From the NCBI GenBank assembly GCA_016214955.1, contig JACRMN010000017.1:1-64000 (forward strand): 64,000 nucleotides of DNA, in the 5' to 3' direction. The notes beneath the pieces are model-generated. The model was not told where the DNA came from and did not search any database. It worked only from the letters and a program-made list of their open reading frames with translations. The stretch is from Deltaproteobacteria bacterium (GTDB lineage: Bacteria > Myxococcota > Myxococcia > Myxococcales > Anaeromyxobacteraceae). The translations under genes were made by a program, and so were the position numbers. Shown in pieces: positions 26,701 through 32,263 of this stretch. Within the stretch, counting starts at the first letter, position 1. Each line of letters begins with the position of its first letter.

Positions 26701-26788
26701 CGGCGGGAGCGGCGGTCGCCAGTGCGGCCAGCAGGCAGAGGAGGTGCAGGGCCGGGTGGGAGGTGCGCGCGGAGGGGAGTGTCGTCAT
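20792..26788 (-). CDS. Giant secreted parallel beta-helix protein with SdrD-like and IPT domains
   Basis: About 1998 residues from the ATG at 26786-26788 (GAGGTAG upstream; signal peptide ends APAAAQA). The N-terminal 900 residues hold several carboxypeptidase-regulatory or SdrD B-type beta domains (for example GYVFNDLNRNGKRDPGEPGI with DASGYYSL). Next comes an IPT/TIG-like domain (SVTITGTGFGAARGTGTVTLDG). A parallel beta-helix follows, with many NN-x-x-x-NNGG-like rungs (about 1250-1650), and the C terminus resembles a concanavalin-type jelly roll (DAFNRANATSLGGNW). First gene of the multicopper-oxidase operon. It is probably an extracellular scaffold or adhesin; no catalytic site is recognised. 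Confidence 0.8.
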   Translation of the reverse strand: MTTLPSARTSHPALHLLCLLAALATAAPAAAQAPVSVLPAAARTEPRAFGGAGVTRDTPILAFQYVINLDNTGVTSQRSPADGCSPGSPGYPASCLWTSIAGVPGSSPIVAQGDQADFAGLGLTLPPGRYLVSVRADGYKLDGAHFTVPAGSGVPIAVPVPMQPTPLPTATIQAAVFEDISPVNGAPDVPAERGLAGFQGHITDYIDFVTTDVFGNPLCTEYERDALGNVILVPPDYSPTPIAGTGGICLSKCYVVSGAVDVGTVAPSGPGGRCPADGTGLTMENGQPVPAGAAIHGKLEIPNLGPNRYALSVVPPGGTHWAQTTTLEGNLDWDAWVMEGATGLDTEFVVAGEPFPTPFFGYVETFPPTQVPQERRSAGFAGAGTITGVVESVKVYVPAKGGLALPGGIWGGLAGARLEAPVPYAWVTLTDLGAGDTLAWVGRADQNGRFTIGQVPDGSYTLTWFDQDLNYLLDLVNVTVANGETVDLGILPLAGWWTKIDGYVFNDLNRNGKRDPGEPGIAGFPVVMKKRENSVMDRGATLVTTDASGYYSLKNAYPMTQWLVVEAYADAFYTTGVTWQADNQPTETTLLGAGVDVSVLPIIGLGGRLDWGVHAYDAQGTSGGLDPRHGGIVGTVSYDTTRNELDPRYAAVEDWQPGIPNLWIYLWAPVPCGTTADACDATGRYELEPAGGAFKRGTLLNAYLTETWQRPTGCVARDVNGTPLVHGVDEQVLPLDAGAECLEGPLMGVQFQNGFSTVDGNYGFGDVCQAGIQLDGATGLPVLDADGIPVCADGAPHAAMTSGDYLVEVTVPSDPVTGRPLYKVTREEDINIFTGDQYVPQVPPPDCAGPLHIVDVEGVGADGYPATSIELADVNGLPASVSVPASTPTHNPDFAGGGGSPFEGQARPLCSTKLVRVSYGRSIAPTFNYFTDVPIPGRFWGLIVDDLNFSADPKSLLYGEKGGVPFAPVGIYDWANRLVTTVESDYNGLFDVLVPSTNRISCPTPSGVCANLYRMVGNDPGIPGRLNPNYNPQFRTISAEFEAFPGLLVPADLAPTQVGVTVQLPGGLATPVTCALDATTPQLLRVSVPYVYGTGATRSVTITGTGFGAARGTGTVTLDGTALAASAYTSWTDTQITLAIPGSVAVGPHQLQIAGANGKRSVNGITLHVVGSGYNPRIFRVQAPGGPPPPPVPASSPATVYTTVQAGIDAAAAFAADPRGNLVVVFPGVPDPDPRVNPRGAYYENLVVSFPLKLQGVGPGGFQGTTYVPGSILDGSAFGGDTDLATAWRTRVGSLLGTWDGNQTVYEGQVIYLLGSAGQYAAAHARTPTGRYRAAIDGFDIRGGDQQGFPANINQIGGTPTGLPPNVITQGGGIFANAWIDNLQIANNVLQNNGGAYGGAIRLGTPNLQNPGVANHNTGVRIAWNRILANAGTNLAGGVGIFAGSDGYEVAHNDICGNFSAEYGGGLSAVGLSPGGDIHHNRIYFNRSYDEAGGVMIAGELPADPQALSPGSGPVAIHENLIQANLANDDGGGLRFLMAGRAPMNVYNNFIVNNVSTHEGGGVSLNDTSDVRFFNNTVMKNITTATAITSTGIPAPAGLSTGANSVMLQAAGGGAFSNPLLFNNVFWDNRAGSRVGNGSVGIGAAGDATPINYWDMGTADGSGVLSPTSSILQVTTGTVPDASNGSADPQVVSTYDTSVSFAPWRNNPAFLGAILVAVELPPELLGNYHLSGTTSPAYNTGAASKTVGALTVSAPAIDVDDNPRPQGSPAAFDMGADEIGTGTGGGGGPALPALALLDAFNRANATSLGGNWQQPVIGGAACARVNANQAFLVNTGLAGLLCSGGGGAAWNGAAGGGPVFGAKQGAALTLSNAAALSGGALYLKQSGSLLLGTYASAIRVRYQAGTGVVVATTTNYGVTYSTRGTLGATFAAGDRLTALVDPAGTLWAWQTSAGATTLIGSVQLPTTGAEAFTAGPGRIGLFLPSGGRADNFSGGTVP

Positions 26789-26979
26789 GGCTACCTCGGG
26801 GTGGAGTCGCTGCGGTTGCGCCGGGGAGCGGGCGGCGTCCCGGCGGCGGGCCGGGCGCGCGGGGCGAGGCTTGCGGGAGGAGCCGCGCGCCTTGCTGCCG
26901 GCGCGCGGTTCCCACCCGCCGGCGGAGGGCACACGAGTGCCCGCCGCCGCGAACCCCTGGGGTCGCAGGTATGCATTTC

Positions 26980-27009
26980 GCCCTCGGCAGTGCCGCCCTC
27001 GGCACCGCC
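26980..27009. repeat. 15-bp tandem duplication upstream of the oxidase operon
   Basis: CGCCCTCGGCAGTGC is followed directly by CGCCCTCGGCACCGC (13 of 15 identical). It lies about 190-220 bp upstream of the beta-helix gene and could be a pair of regulator half-sites or a slippage product. Confidence 0.5.
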
Positions 27010-27080
27010 CGTACGTTCACGATGCGTGGAGTACGCCTACCCTTGGCCTTCCACGACGCAACGTGGAGGTGCTCATGAGA

Positions 27081-27094
27081 TTGATCCAGATCAA
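27081..27094. promoter_or_regulatory. FNR/CRP-family binding site, perfect consensus
   Basis: TTGATCCAGATCAA matches the FNR consensus TTGAT-N4-ATCAA exactly. It lies 293 bp upstream of the leftward oxidase operon start and 252 bp upstream of the rightward secreted-protein gene. An oxygen- or NO-sensing FNR/Dnr-type regulator is the expected ligand; which promoter it controls cannot be told from sequence. Confidence 0.55.
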
Positions 27095-27345
27095 GCCTGG
27101 ACCCCCGCAAAGCCGAAGGGTCGACAGGCACCGAACGTGAAGGGCCGGCATCCAGCGCCGTGACTTCGCGGCGGTAACGAACCCTTGCCGCTCTCTCGCG
27201 GCACACCCACACGGACCGCGAAGAGAATCTTTCCTCGCAGGTGCGGGTGCAGCGCTTCCGGCAGCGCCGCTCCGGTGATCCCCCGGAGCGGCGCCCCGCT
27301 CCTCGACCTTGCCCCCGCGCCGCCGGCCGTGCTGTCCTCCGGGCC

Positions 27346-27852
27346 ATGTCTCCCGCGGGCCTGGCGGCCCTGGTGCTACTCCTCCCCGGAGCCGGAGTCC
27401 CGCCGGCGCGCCCGGTGGAGCACGAGCTCCCCAGCTTTCGCATCACCGCGCCCGCCGGCTTCCGCCTGTCGGAGAGGAACGACTGCGTCCGCGATCCCCA
27501 GGTGCCGCCCGACTACTGCTACGGCCTCTACCGCTTCGAGGACGGCCAGGGACGCTGGTTCCAGGTGCTGGTGGACTACCCGCCCACCGAGGCCTCGGCC
27601 CACGCCTACTGGACCCTGGCGCCGACGCCCGAGGGCGACGGGATCGCCATCGCCGCCGAGGAGCCGCTGCGCCGCTGCCCCATGACCCTGGCCGGCGACT
27701 CCGGCTGCGGCCCGCAGCGCGGCTTCCGCATCGCCGCCTGGATCGAGCTGCGCGGGCACCACTACCTCTTCGGCTTCGGTCACGAGCGGAGGCGCAAGGG
27801 CGTGGACCTGGGGCCCTTCCGGGATCTGGTCCGCAGCATCCGGGTGCGCTGA
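27346..27852 (+). CDS. Secreted protein of unknown function
   Basis: A 168-residue product with signal peptide (SPAGLAALVLLLPGAGVPPA) and a compact mature domain (residues 30-168) that contains four or more cysteines (NDCVRDPQ, DYCYG, RRCPM, SGCGPQ), likely disulfide-bonded. The ATG at 27346 was chosen because it directly precedes the hydrophobic signal; the open frame extends further upstream without signal character. No family recognised. Confidence 0.62.
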   Translation: MSPAGLAALVLLLPGAGVPPARPVEHELPSFRITAPAGFRLSERNDCVRDPQVPPDYCYGLYRFEDGQGRWFQVLVDYPPTEASAHAYWTLAPTPEGDGIAIAAEEPLRRCPMTLAGDSGCGPQRGFRIAAWIELRGHHYLFGFGHERRRKGVDLGPFRDLVRSIRVR

Positions 27853-27975
27853 TCCCGGCCACCCGGGTGGGCCCTGTGCGTCGTCCGGCGCCGTTGCCCG
27901 CCCGCCTGCCGGACCGGCATAATCCCGGCCTCCCCCCAGCCGCCTTCCAACTTCTCCCACAGTGAGCGGGGCCAC

Positions 27976-29050
27976 ATGAGCGGGAACCTGCACTTCTTCA
28001 AGGGCTCGATCTACGTGACGGTGGTCGGCCTCCTGCTGGCCGCCGGCCTGGGCTGGCACCTGCACGGCACCCCCGCCGGCATCGCCGCCACCGTCTTCAT
28101 CTCCAGCATGCTGGCGGTGCTCGAGGTCTCGCTCTCCTTCGACAACGCCGTGGTCAACGCCTCGGTGATGGAGGAGATGACCCCGCTCTGGCGCCACCGC
28201 TTCCTCACCTGGGGCATGGCGGTGGCCGGGGATGCGGTTCGTCTTCCCGCTGGTGGTGGTGAGCGTGGTGGCCCGCATCGGCCCCTTCGAGGCGGTGCGC
28301 CTGGCCACCTTCGAGCCCGACGAGTACGCCCGCCTCCTCACCAGCGCCCACGTGGCCCTGGGCGCCTTCGGCGGCTCCTTCCTGGGCATGGTGTGCCTCA
28401 AGTACTTCTTCGACGCCGAGAAGGACATCCACTGGATCGGCCTGCTGGAGCGCCGGCTCTCGCGGCTCGGCAAGTTCGAGGCCATCGAGCTGGGCTTCAT
28501 GATGATCGTCCTCTGGGTCTTCTCCCGCTCCTTCCCGCCCGCCGAGGCGCTGGAGTTCATGGTGGCGGGCGTGTTCGGCCTCATCACCTTCATCGCCGTG
28601 GACGGCATCGGGGCGGTGATGGAGCCGGAGGAGGGCGGCCACAAGCGCGACATGCACCAGGCCGGCCTGGCGAGCTTCGTCTACCTCAACGTCCTCGACG
28701 CCAGCTTCAGCTTCGACGGCGTCATCGGCGCCTTCGCCCTCACCAACAACCTCTTCGTCATCGCCATCGGCCTGGGCATCGGGGCCATGTTCGTGCGCAG
28801 CCTGACCATCATGCTGGTGGAGAAGGGGACGCTGGCCTCCTACCGCTACCTGGAGCACGGCGCCTTCTACGCCATCGGCGCCCTGGCGCTCATCATGATG
28901 CTGGGGACGCTCCACCACGTGCCCGAGGTGGTCACCGGGCTCATCGGCGCCGGCTTCATCGCCGTCTCGCTCTGGTCCTCCATCCGCTTCAACGCCGCCC
29001 AGCGCGCGGCGGAGCGGGCCGTCGAGGACACGGCGGTGAAGGAGAGCTGA
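27976..29050 (+). pseudogene. DUF475 (TerC-like) integral membrane protein, frameshifted
   Basis: The 5' part (27976 to about 28228) encodes MSGNLHFFKGSIYV and the motif LEVSLSFDNAVVNASVM up to RFLTWGMAVA. The rest of the same protein is in the +1 frame from 28232 (MRFVFPLVVVSVVARIGPFEAV) to the TGA at 29048-29050. Related proteins read IAVFGMR at this junction, so a 5-nt deletion (loss of the Val-Phe codons region) or sequencing error fits. All downstream motifs (NVLDASFSFDGVIGAFALTNN, YLEHGAFYAIGALA) are intact. The family is related to TerC/Alx metal or ion transporters. If real, the gene yields a truncated protein unless a frameshift or internal ATG start at 28232 is used. Confidence 0.8.
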
Positions 29051-29051
29051 G

Positions 29052-29894
29052 TCAGCCAGCCGCCAGCAGCGCCGCGCCGGCCACCACCAGCAGCGCCCCG
29101 CCGAGCTGGCGCCGCGGCACCGGCTCGCCCAGCGCGGCGGCGATGGCCTGGGCGAAGACCACCGAGGTGTTGCGCAGGGTGAGGGCCGGGCCAGCGCCGC
29201 TCTCGGCCAGGCCGCCGAGGAAGAGGAGGAAGGAGCCGGTGAGGAGCGCCCCGGCCGCGAGCCAGCGCAGGACCTCGCCGCGCCCCGGGGCCGCCCCCCC
29301 GCCGCGCAGCCGGGCCGCCAGCCAGGTGAGCGGCAGCGCCACCAGCAGCGCCACCGCGAAGAGCGGGGCGCGGGCCGCGCCGTTGACGAGCGCCCGGTCG
29401 TAGCAGAGGTGGTAGCCGGCGATGGCGCCGGCGCTGGCCGCCGAGAGGAGGAGCCCGCCGGGGCTGGCGTGCTGCCGCCCGGCCCAGGCCACCAGCACCA
29501 CCCCCAGCGCCACCAGCGCCGCGCCGCCGGCGCCGCGCGCCGTCACCGGCTCGGCGAGCAGCAGCGCCGCGGCCGGCCAGACGAGCGCCATGGCCCCGCC
29601 GCGGGCGATGGCGTAGACGGCGCCGTAGCTGGCCCGGGCCAGCGCGCCGGCCAGCGTCAGGAAGTAGAGCCCCTCGAAGAGGCCGGCGGCCACGGTCCAG
29701 GCGAGCCCGGCCCGGGTGGGGAAGCCGGCGCCGGGGAAGAGCAGCGCCGCCGCCGCCGCGAAGAGGAGGCCGGCGGCCACCACCCCGGTCACGGCCCAGC
29801 GCGGGTCGCGCTCCCGCTTCAGCAGCGCGTTCCACGAGGCGTGGAGCAGGGCCGAGAGGAGAAGCTGGGCGGGGCCGGCGATCACGGAGGGCAA
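29052..29894 (-). CDS. EamA-family (DMT) transporter
   Basis: About 280 residues with ten predicted membrane helices in two repeats (LLSALLHASWNALLKRE and IAGYHLCYDRALV). The N-terminal HASWNALLK motif is typical of one DMT branch. The start is uncertain: TTG at 29892-29894 or GTG at 29883-29885 (three codons later); no Shine-Dalgarno decides. Convergent with the DUF475 gene (stops one base apart). Substrate unknown. Confidence 0.8.
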   Translation of the reverse strand: MPSVIAGPAQLLLSALLHASWNALLKRERDPRWAVTGVVAAGLLFAAAAALLFPGAGFPTRAGLAWTVAAGLFEGLYFLTLAGALARASYGAVYAIARGGAMALVWPAAALLLAEPVTARGAGGAALVALGVVLVAWAGRQHASPGGLLLSAASAGAIAGYHLCYDRALVNGAARAPLFAVALLVALPLTWLAARLRGGGAAPGRGEVLRWLAAGALLTGSFLLFLGGLAESGAGPALTLRNTSVVFAQAIAAALGEPVPRRQLGGALLVVAGAALLAAG

Positions 29895-29993
29895 TCATGG
29901 CGGGACGGGCGGCGCCGGGTCCATGCCACCCCCGGGCGACCGCATCCGGTGAATTGCATTTCGGGAGCCCGCGGTGGAGCATCCCGGGACCCG

Positions 29994-30875
29994 ATGGTCC
30001 TGCGCATCCTCCAGATCATCCTGCCGGTGTTCGTGATCGTCGCCGGCGGCTGGATCTACGGCCGCGTCCGCGGCACCGAGATCGGGGGCCTCAACCGGCT
30101 CAACATGGACGTCTTCACCCCCTCGCTCATCCTCGGGGCCCTCTCGTCCAGGAGCTTCGAGCTCGGCGCCAACGCCGGGCTGGTGGCCGGGGCGCTGCTG
30201 GTGGTGCTCCTCTCCGGCCTGGTGGCCTGGCCCGTCGCCCGCTGGCTCCGGGTGAGCCCGCGCACCTTCGTGCCGCCGATGATGTTCAACAACTGCGGCA
30301 ACATGGGGCTGCCGCTGGCGCTGCTGGCGTTCGGCGAGGCGCGCCTGCCGGCGGCGGTGGCCATGTTCGTCACCTCCAACCTGGTGCACTTCACGGTGGG
30401 TGCGCACATCGTCCGCAAGGACGCGCACGTGGGCCGGCTGCTGCTCTCGCCGATGATCCTGGCCACCGCCGCGGGCGTGGCGCTCTCGGTCACGGGGGTG
30501 GGCCTGCCGGGCTGGATCGGCATCACGGTGCGGATGGTGGGCGACGTGGCGGTGCCGCTCATGCTCTTCACGCTGGGCATCCGCATGGTGGCCACCCGCA
30601 TCGACGGCTGGGGCGTGGGGCTGGCCGGCGGGCTGGTACGCCCCATCGCCGGCCTGGCGGTGGCCCTTCTGCTCGGGCCGCTCCTGCACCTCTCGCCGGT
30701 GCACCAGTCGATGCTGGTGCTCTTCTCCAGCCTGCCGCCGGCGGTGCTCAACTTCCTGCTGGCCGAGGAGTACGGGCAGGAGCCGGCCCGGGTGGCCTCG
30801 ATCGTCCTGGCCGGGCACCTGGTCAGCCTGGCCTTCGTGCCGCTGGGGCTGTGGCTGGCGCTGCGCGGCGGGTAG
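29994..30875 (+). CDS. AEC-family (auxin efflux carrier-like) permease
   Basis: The 293-residue protein has about ten predicted membrane helices and the family landmarks NRLNMDVFTPSLIL near residue 35-48, MMFNNCGNMGLPLALLAFG in the first half and the LFSSLPPAVLNFLLAEEYGQ helix in the second half. Bacterial AEC members carry malate, malonate or other small carboxylates. The ATG at 29994 gives a normal first helix (LRILQIILPVFVIVAGGWIYG). Transcribed divergently from the EamA gene, 99 bp apart. Confidence 0.85.
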   Translation: MVLRILQIILPVFVIVAGGWIYGRVRGTEIGGLNRLNMDVFTPSLILGALSSRSFELGANAGLVAGALLVVLLSGLVAWPVARWLRVSPRTFVPPMMFNNCGNMGLPLALLAFGEARLPAAVAMFVTSNLVHFTVGAHIVRKDAHVGRLLLSPMILATAAGVALSVTGVGLPGWIGITVRMVGDVAVPLMLFTLGIRMVATRIDGWGVGLAGGLVRPIAGLAVALLLGPLLHLSPVHQSMLVLFSSLPPAVLNFLLAEEYGQEPARVASIVLAGHLVSLAFVPLGLWLALRGG

Positions 30876-30895
30876 CCGGTTCCCGGCCGCCGCGC

Positions 30896-32263
30896 CTACG
30901 CGATCCCTCGCTCCATCTCCCGCCGGAGCTTCACCGCCTCGGCCCCGGAGTCGAAGGACACGTCGGCCCAGGTGACCGGCTTCCCGGCCGGCACGGCCCG
31001 GAGCAGCTTCACGCCGTGGGCGAGGCCGATGGGCAGGCCGTCGAGCCGGACCGAGTCGGCGGCGGTCATGAGCCGGCCGTAGACGCGGTGGCCGCCCTCG
31101 CCGTCGAGGGTCTCGCCGGCGGCGAGGTCGCGCTTGGCGGTGGCCACGGCGTCGGCCAGGAAGGCGCGCGGCGCGCCGGTGGGCTCCTTGCGCAGGCCGG
31201 CCGAGGCCACGCTGATGCCCAGCTCCAGGCCGATGAGGTGGAAGGGCTTGTACATGGAGCTGTAGCGGCCGGTGTCGTCGGTCACCAGGCCGTACTCCTT
31301 GAAGCAGCGCTCCACGTAGGGCGAGTCGGCGCGGAAGGTGACGTAGACGCCCCAGCGCAGATCCCGGAACACCGGCCGGCCGTCCCGCTCCAGGCTGGAG
31401 ATCACCTCCACCTGCCCGGCGTGGTGGAGCTGGCCGCCGTCGCTCCGCGGCCGCAGCACCCTGGCCAGGTCGTCCACGCCGCAGGGCGGGAAGGAGAGCC
31501 CCTCGGGCGCGGGCGCGAGCCCGGTGGCGTTGGCCACCGCCGCCATCTCGATGGCCGACTTGGTGCCGTCGAGGAACGAGTTGAACATCTGGGCGTTGAA
31601 GTCGCCGGCCGCCACCTGCTCGGGCGTGAAGCCGTAGTGCTTCCAGACGGTGTCGGGCGTCGACTGGTGGTAGCCGGGCAGGTACTTGGTGCCCTTGCCG
31701 GCGGCCACCACCTCGAAGCCGCTGGCCCGCGCCCAGTCCACCATCTCGCAGATGAGCGCCGGCTGGTCGCCGTAGGCCAGGGAGTAGACGATGCCCGCCT
31801 GCCGCGCCCGGGCCGCCAGGATGGGGCCGCAGAGGGCGTCGGCCTCCACGTTCACCATCACCACGTGCTTGCCGTGCCGGCAGCACTGGAGCACGTGGCG
31901 CACGCCGGCGGCCGGGCTGCCGGTGGCGTCGATCACCACCTCGACCGCGCCGTGGGCGATGGCCGCCGGCACGTCGTCGGTGACCAGGGTGGTTCCCGTG
32001 ACCTCGGCCTCGCCCAGCGACCGGGCCGCGAAGGCCTCCTCCGGCCAGCCCACGCGGCGCAGGGCCTCGCGGGCGCGGTCCGGCTGCAGGTCGGCCACCG
32101 CCAGCAGGTGCAGGCCGGGCGTGCGCCGGACGCGGGACAGGTACATGGAGCCGAACTTGCCGGCGCCGATGAGCACCACGCGGAGCGGGCGCCGGGAGGC
32201 CGCCCGCTCCTGGAGGAGCGCGTGGAGGTTCACGAGGCGTCGACGGAGGTCACTTGTAGACAA
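30896..32263 (-). CDS. NAD(P)-dependent oxidoreductase with C-terminal SAF-like domain
   Basis: About 455 residues. A Rossmann fold with VVLIGAGKFGSMYLSRV (residues 29-45) is followed by a homoserine-dehydrogenase/Gfo-Idh-like catalytic domain (VVIDATGSPAAGVRHVL, AYGDQPALICEMVDWAR) and a SAF-type C terminus (AGETLDGEGGHRVYGRLM, IGLAHGVKLLRAV). The gene follows the TRAP permease in the same operon, so the enzyme likely acts on the imported compound. The TTG start at 32261-32263 overlaps the permease stop by 14 bp; a GTG at 32231-32233 is an alternative. Confidence 0.82.
   Translation of the reverse strand: MSTSDLRRRLVNLHALLQERAASRRPLRVVLIGAGKFGSMYLSRVRRTPGLHLLAVADLQPDRAREALRRVGWPEEAFAARSLGEAEVTGTTLVTDDVPAAIAHGAVEVVIDATGSPAAGVRHVLQCCRHGKHVVMVNVEADALCGPILAARARQAGIVYSLAYGDQPALICEMVDWARASGFEVVAAGKGTKYLPGYHQSTPDTVWKHYGFTPEQVAAGDFNAQMFNSFLDGTKSAIEMAAVANATGLAPAPEGLSFPPCGVDDLARVLRPRSDGGQLHHAGQVEVISSLERDGRPVFRDLRWGVYVTFRADSPYVERCFKEYGLVTDDTGRYSSMYKPFHLIGLELGISVASAGLRKEPTGAPRAFLADAVATAKRDLAAGETLDGEGGHRVYGRLMTAADSVRLDGLPIGLAHGVKLLRAVPAGKPVTWADVSFDSGAEAVKLRREMERGIA

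Larger units (their letters stand above)
26789..27345. other. 557-bp regulatory region between the oxidase cluster and a secreted-protein gene
   Basis: No convincing gene is visible. The region contains a 15-bp tandem duplication (26980-27009), a small hairpin with arms TCCACG/CGTGGA around 27053-27068, a perfect FNR-type box at 27081-27094 and a minute 21-codon frame (27075-27140) with a GGAGG site. Divergent promoters for 26788 (leftward) and 27346 (rightward) must lie here; I cannot place -10/-35 boxes with confidence. Confidence 0.6.

Noticed and set aside
20774-27163. A 2129-codon open frame antisense to the beta-helix gene
   Set aside because: GC-rich third positions keep antisense frames open; the product is Val/Gly/Ala/Arg low-complexity, while the opposite strand has a signal peptide and recognisable domains.
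27100-27180. Partial resemblance to a cyclic-di-GMP (GEMM) riboswitch: a GCAAAGCC core
   Set aside because: The flanking first stem with its GNRA loop and the receptor helix are not found; a hit with the Rfam covariance model would be needed to revive it.
29895-29982. Upstream extension of the EamA gene beginning MIALRD
   Set aside because: That ATG is in another frame from the transporter; the transporter frame begins at TTG or GTG.
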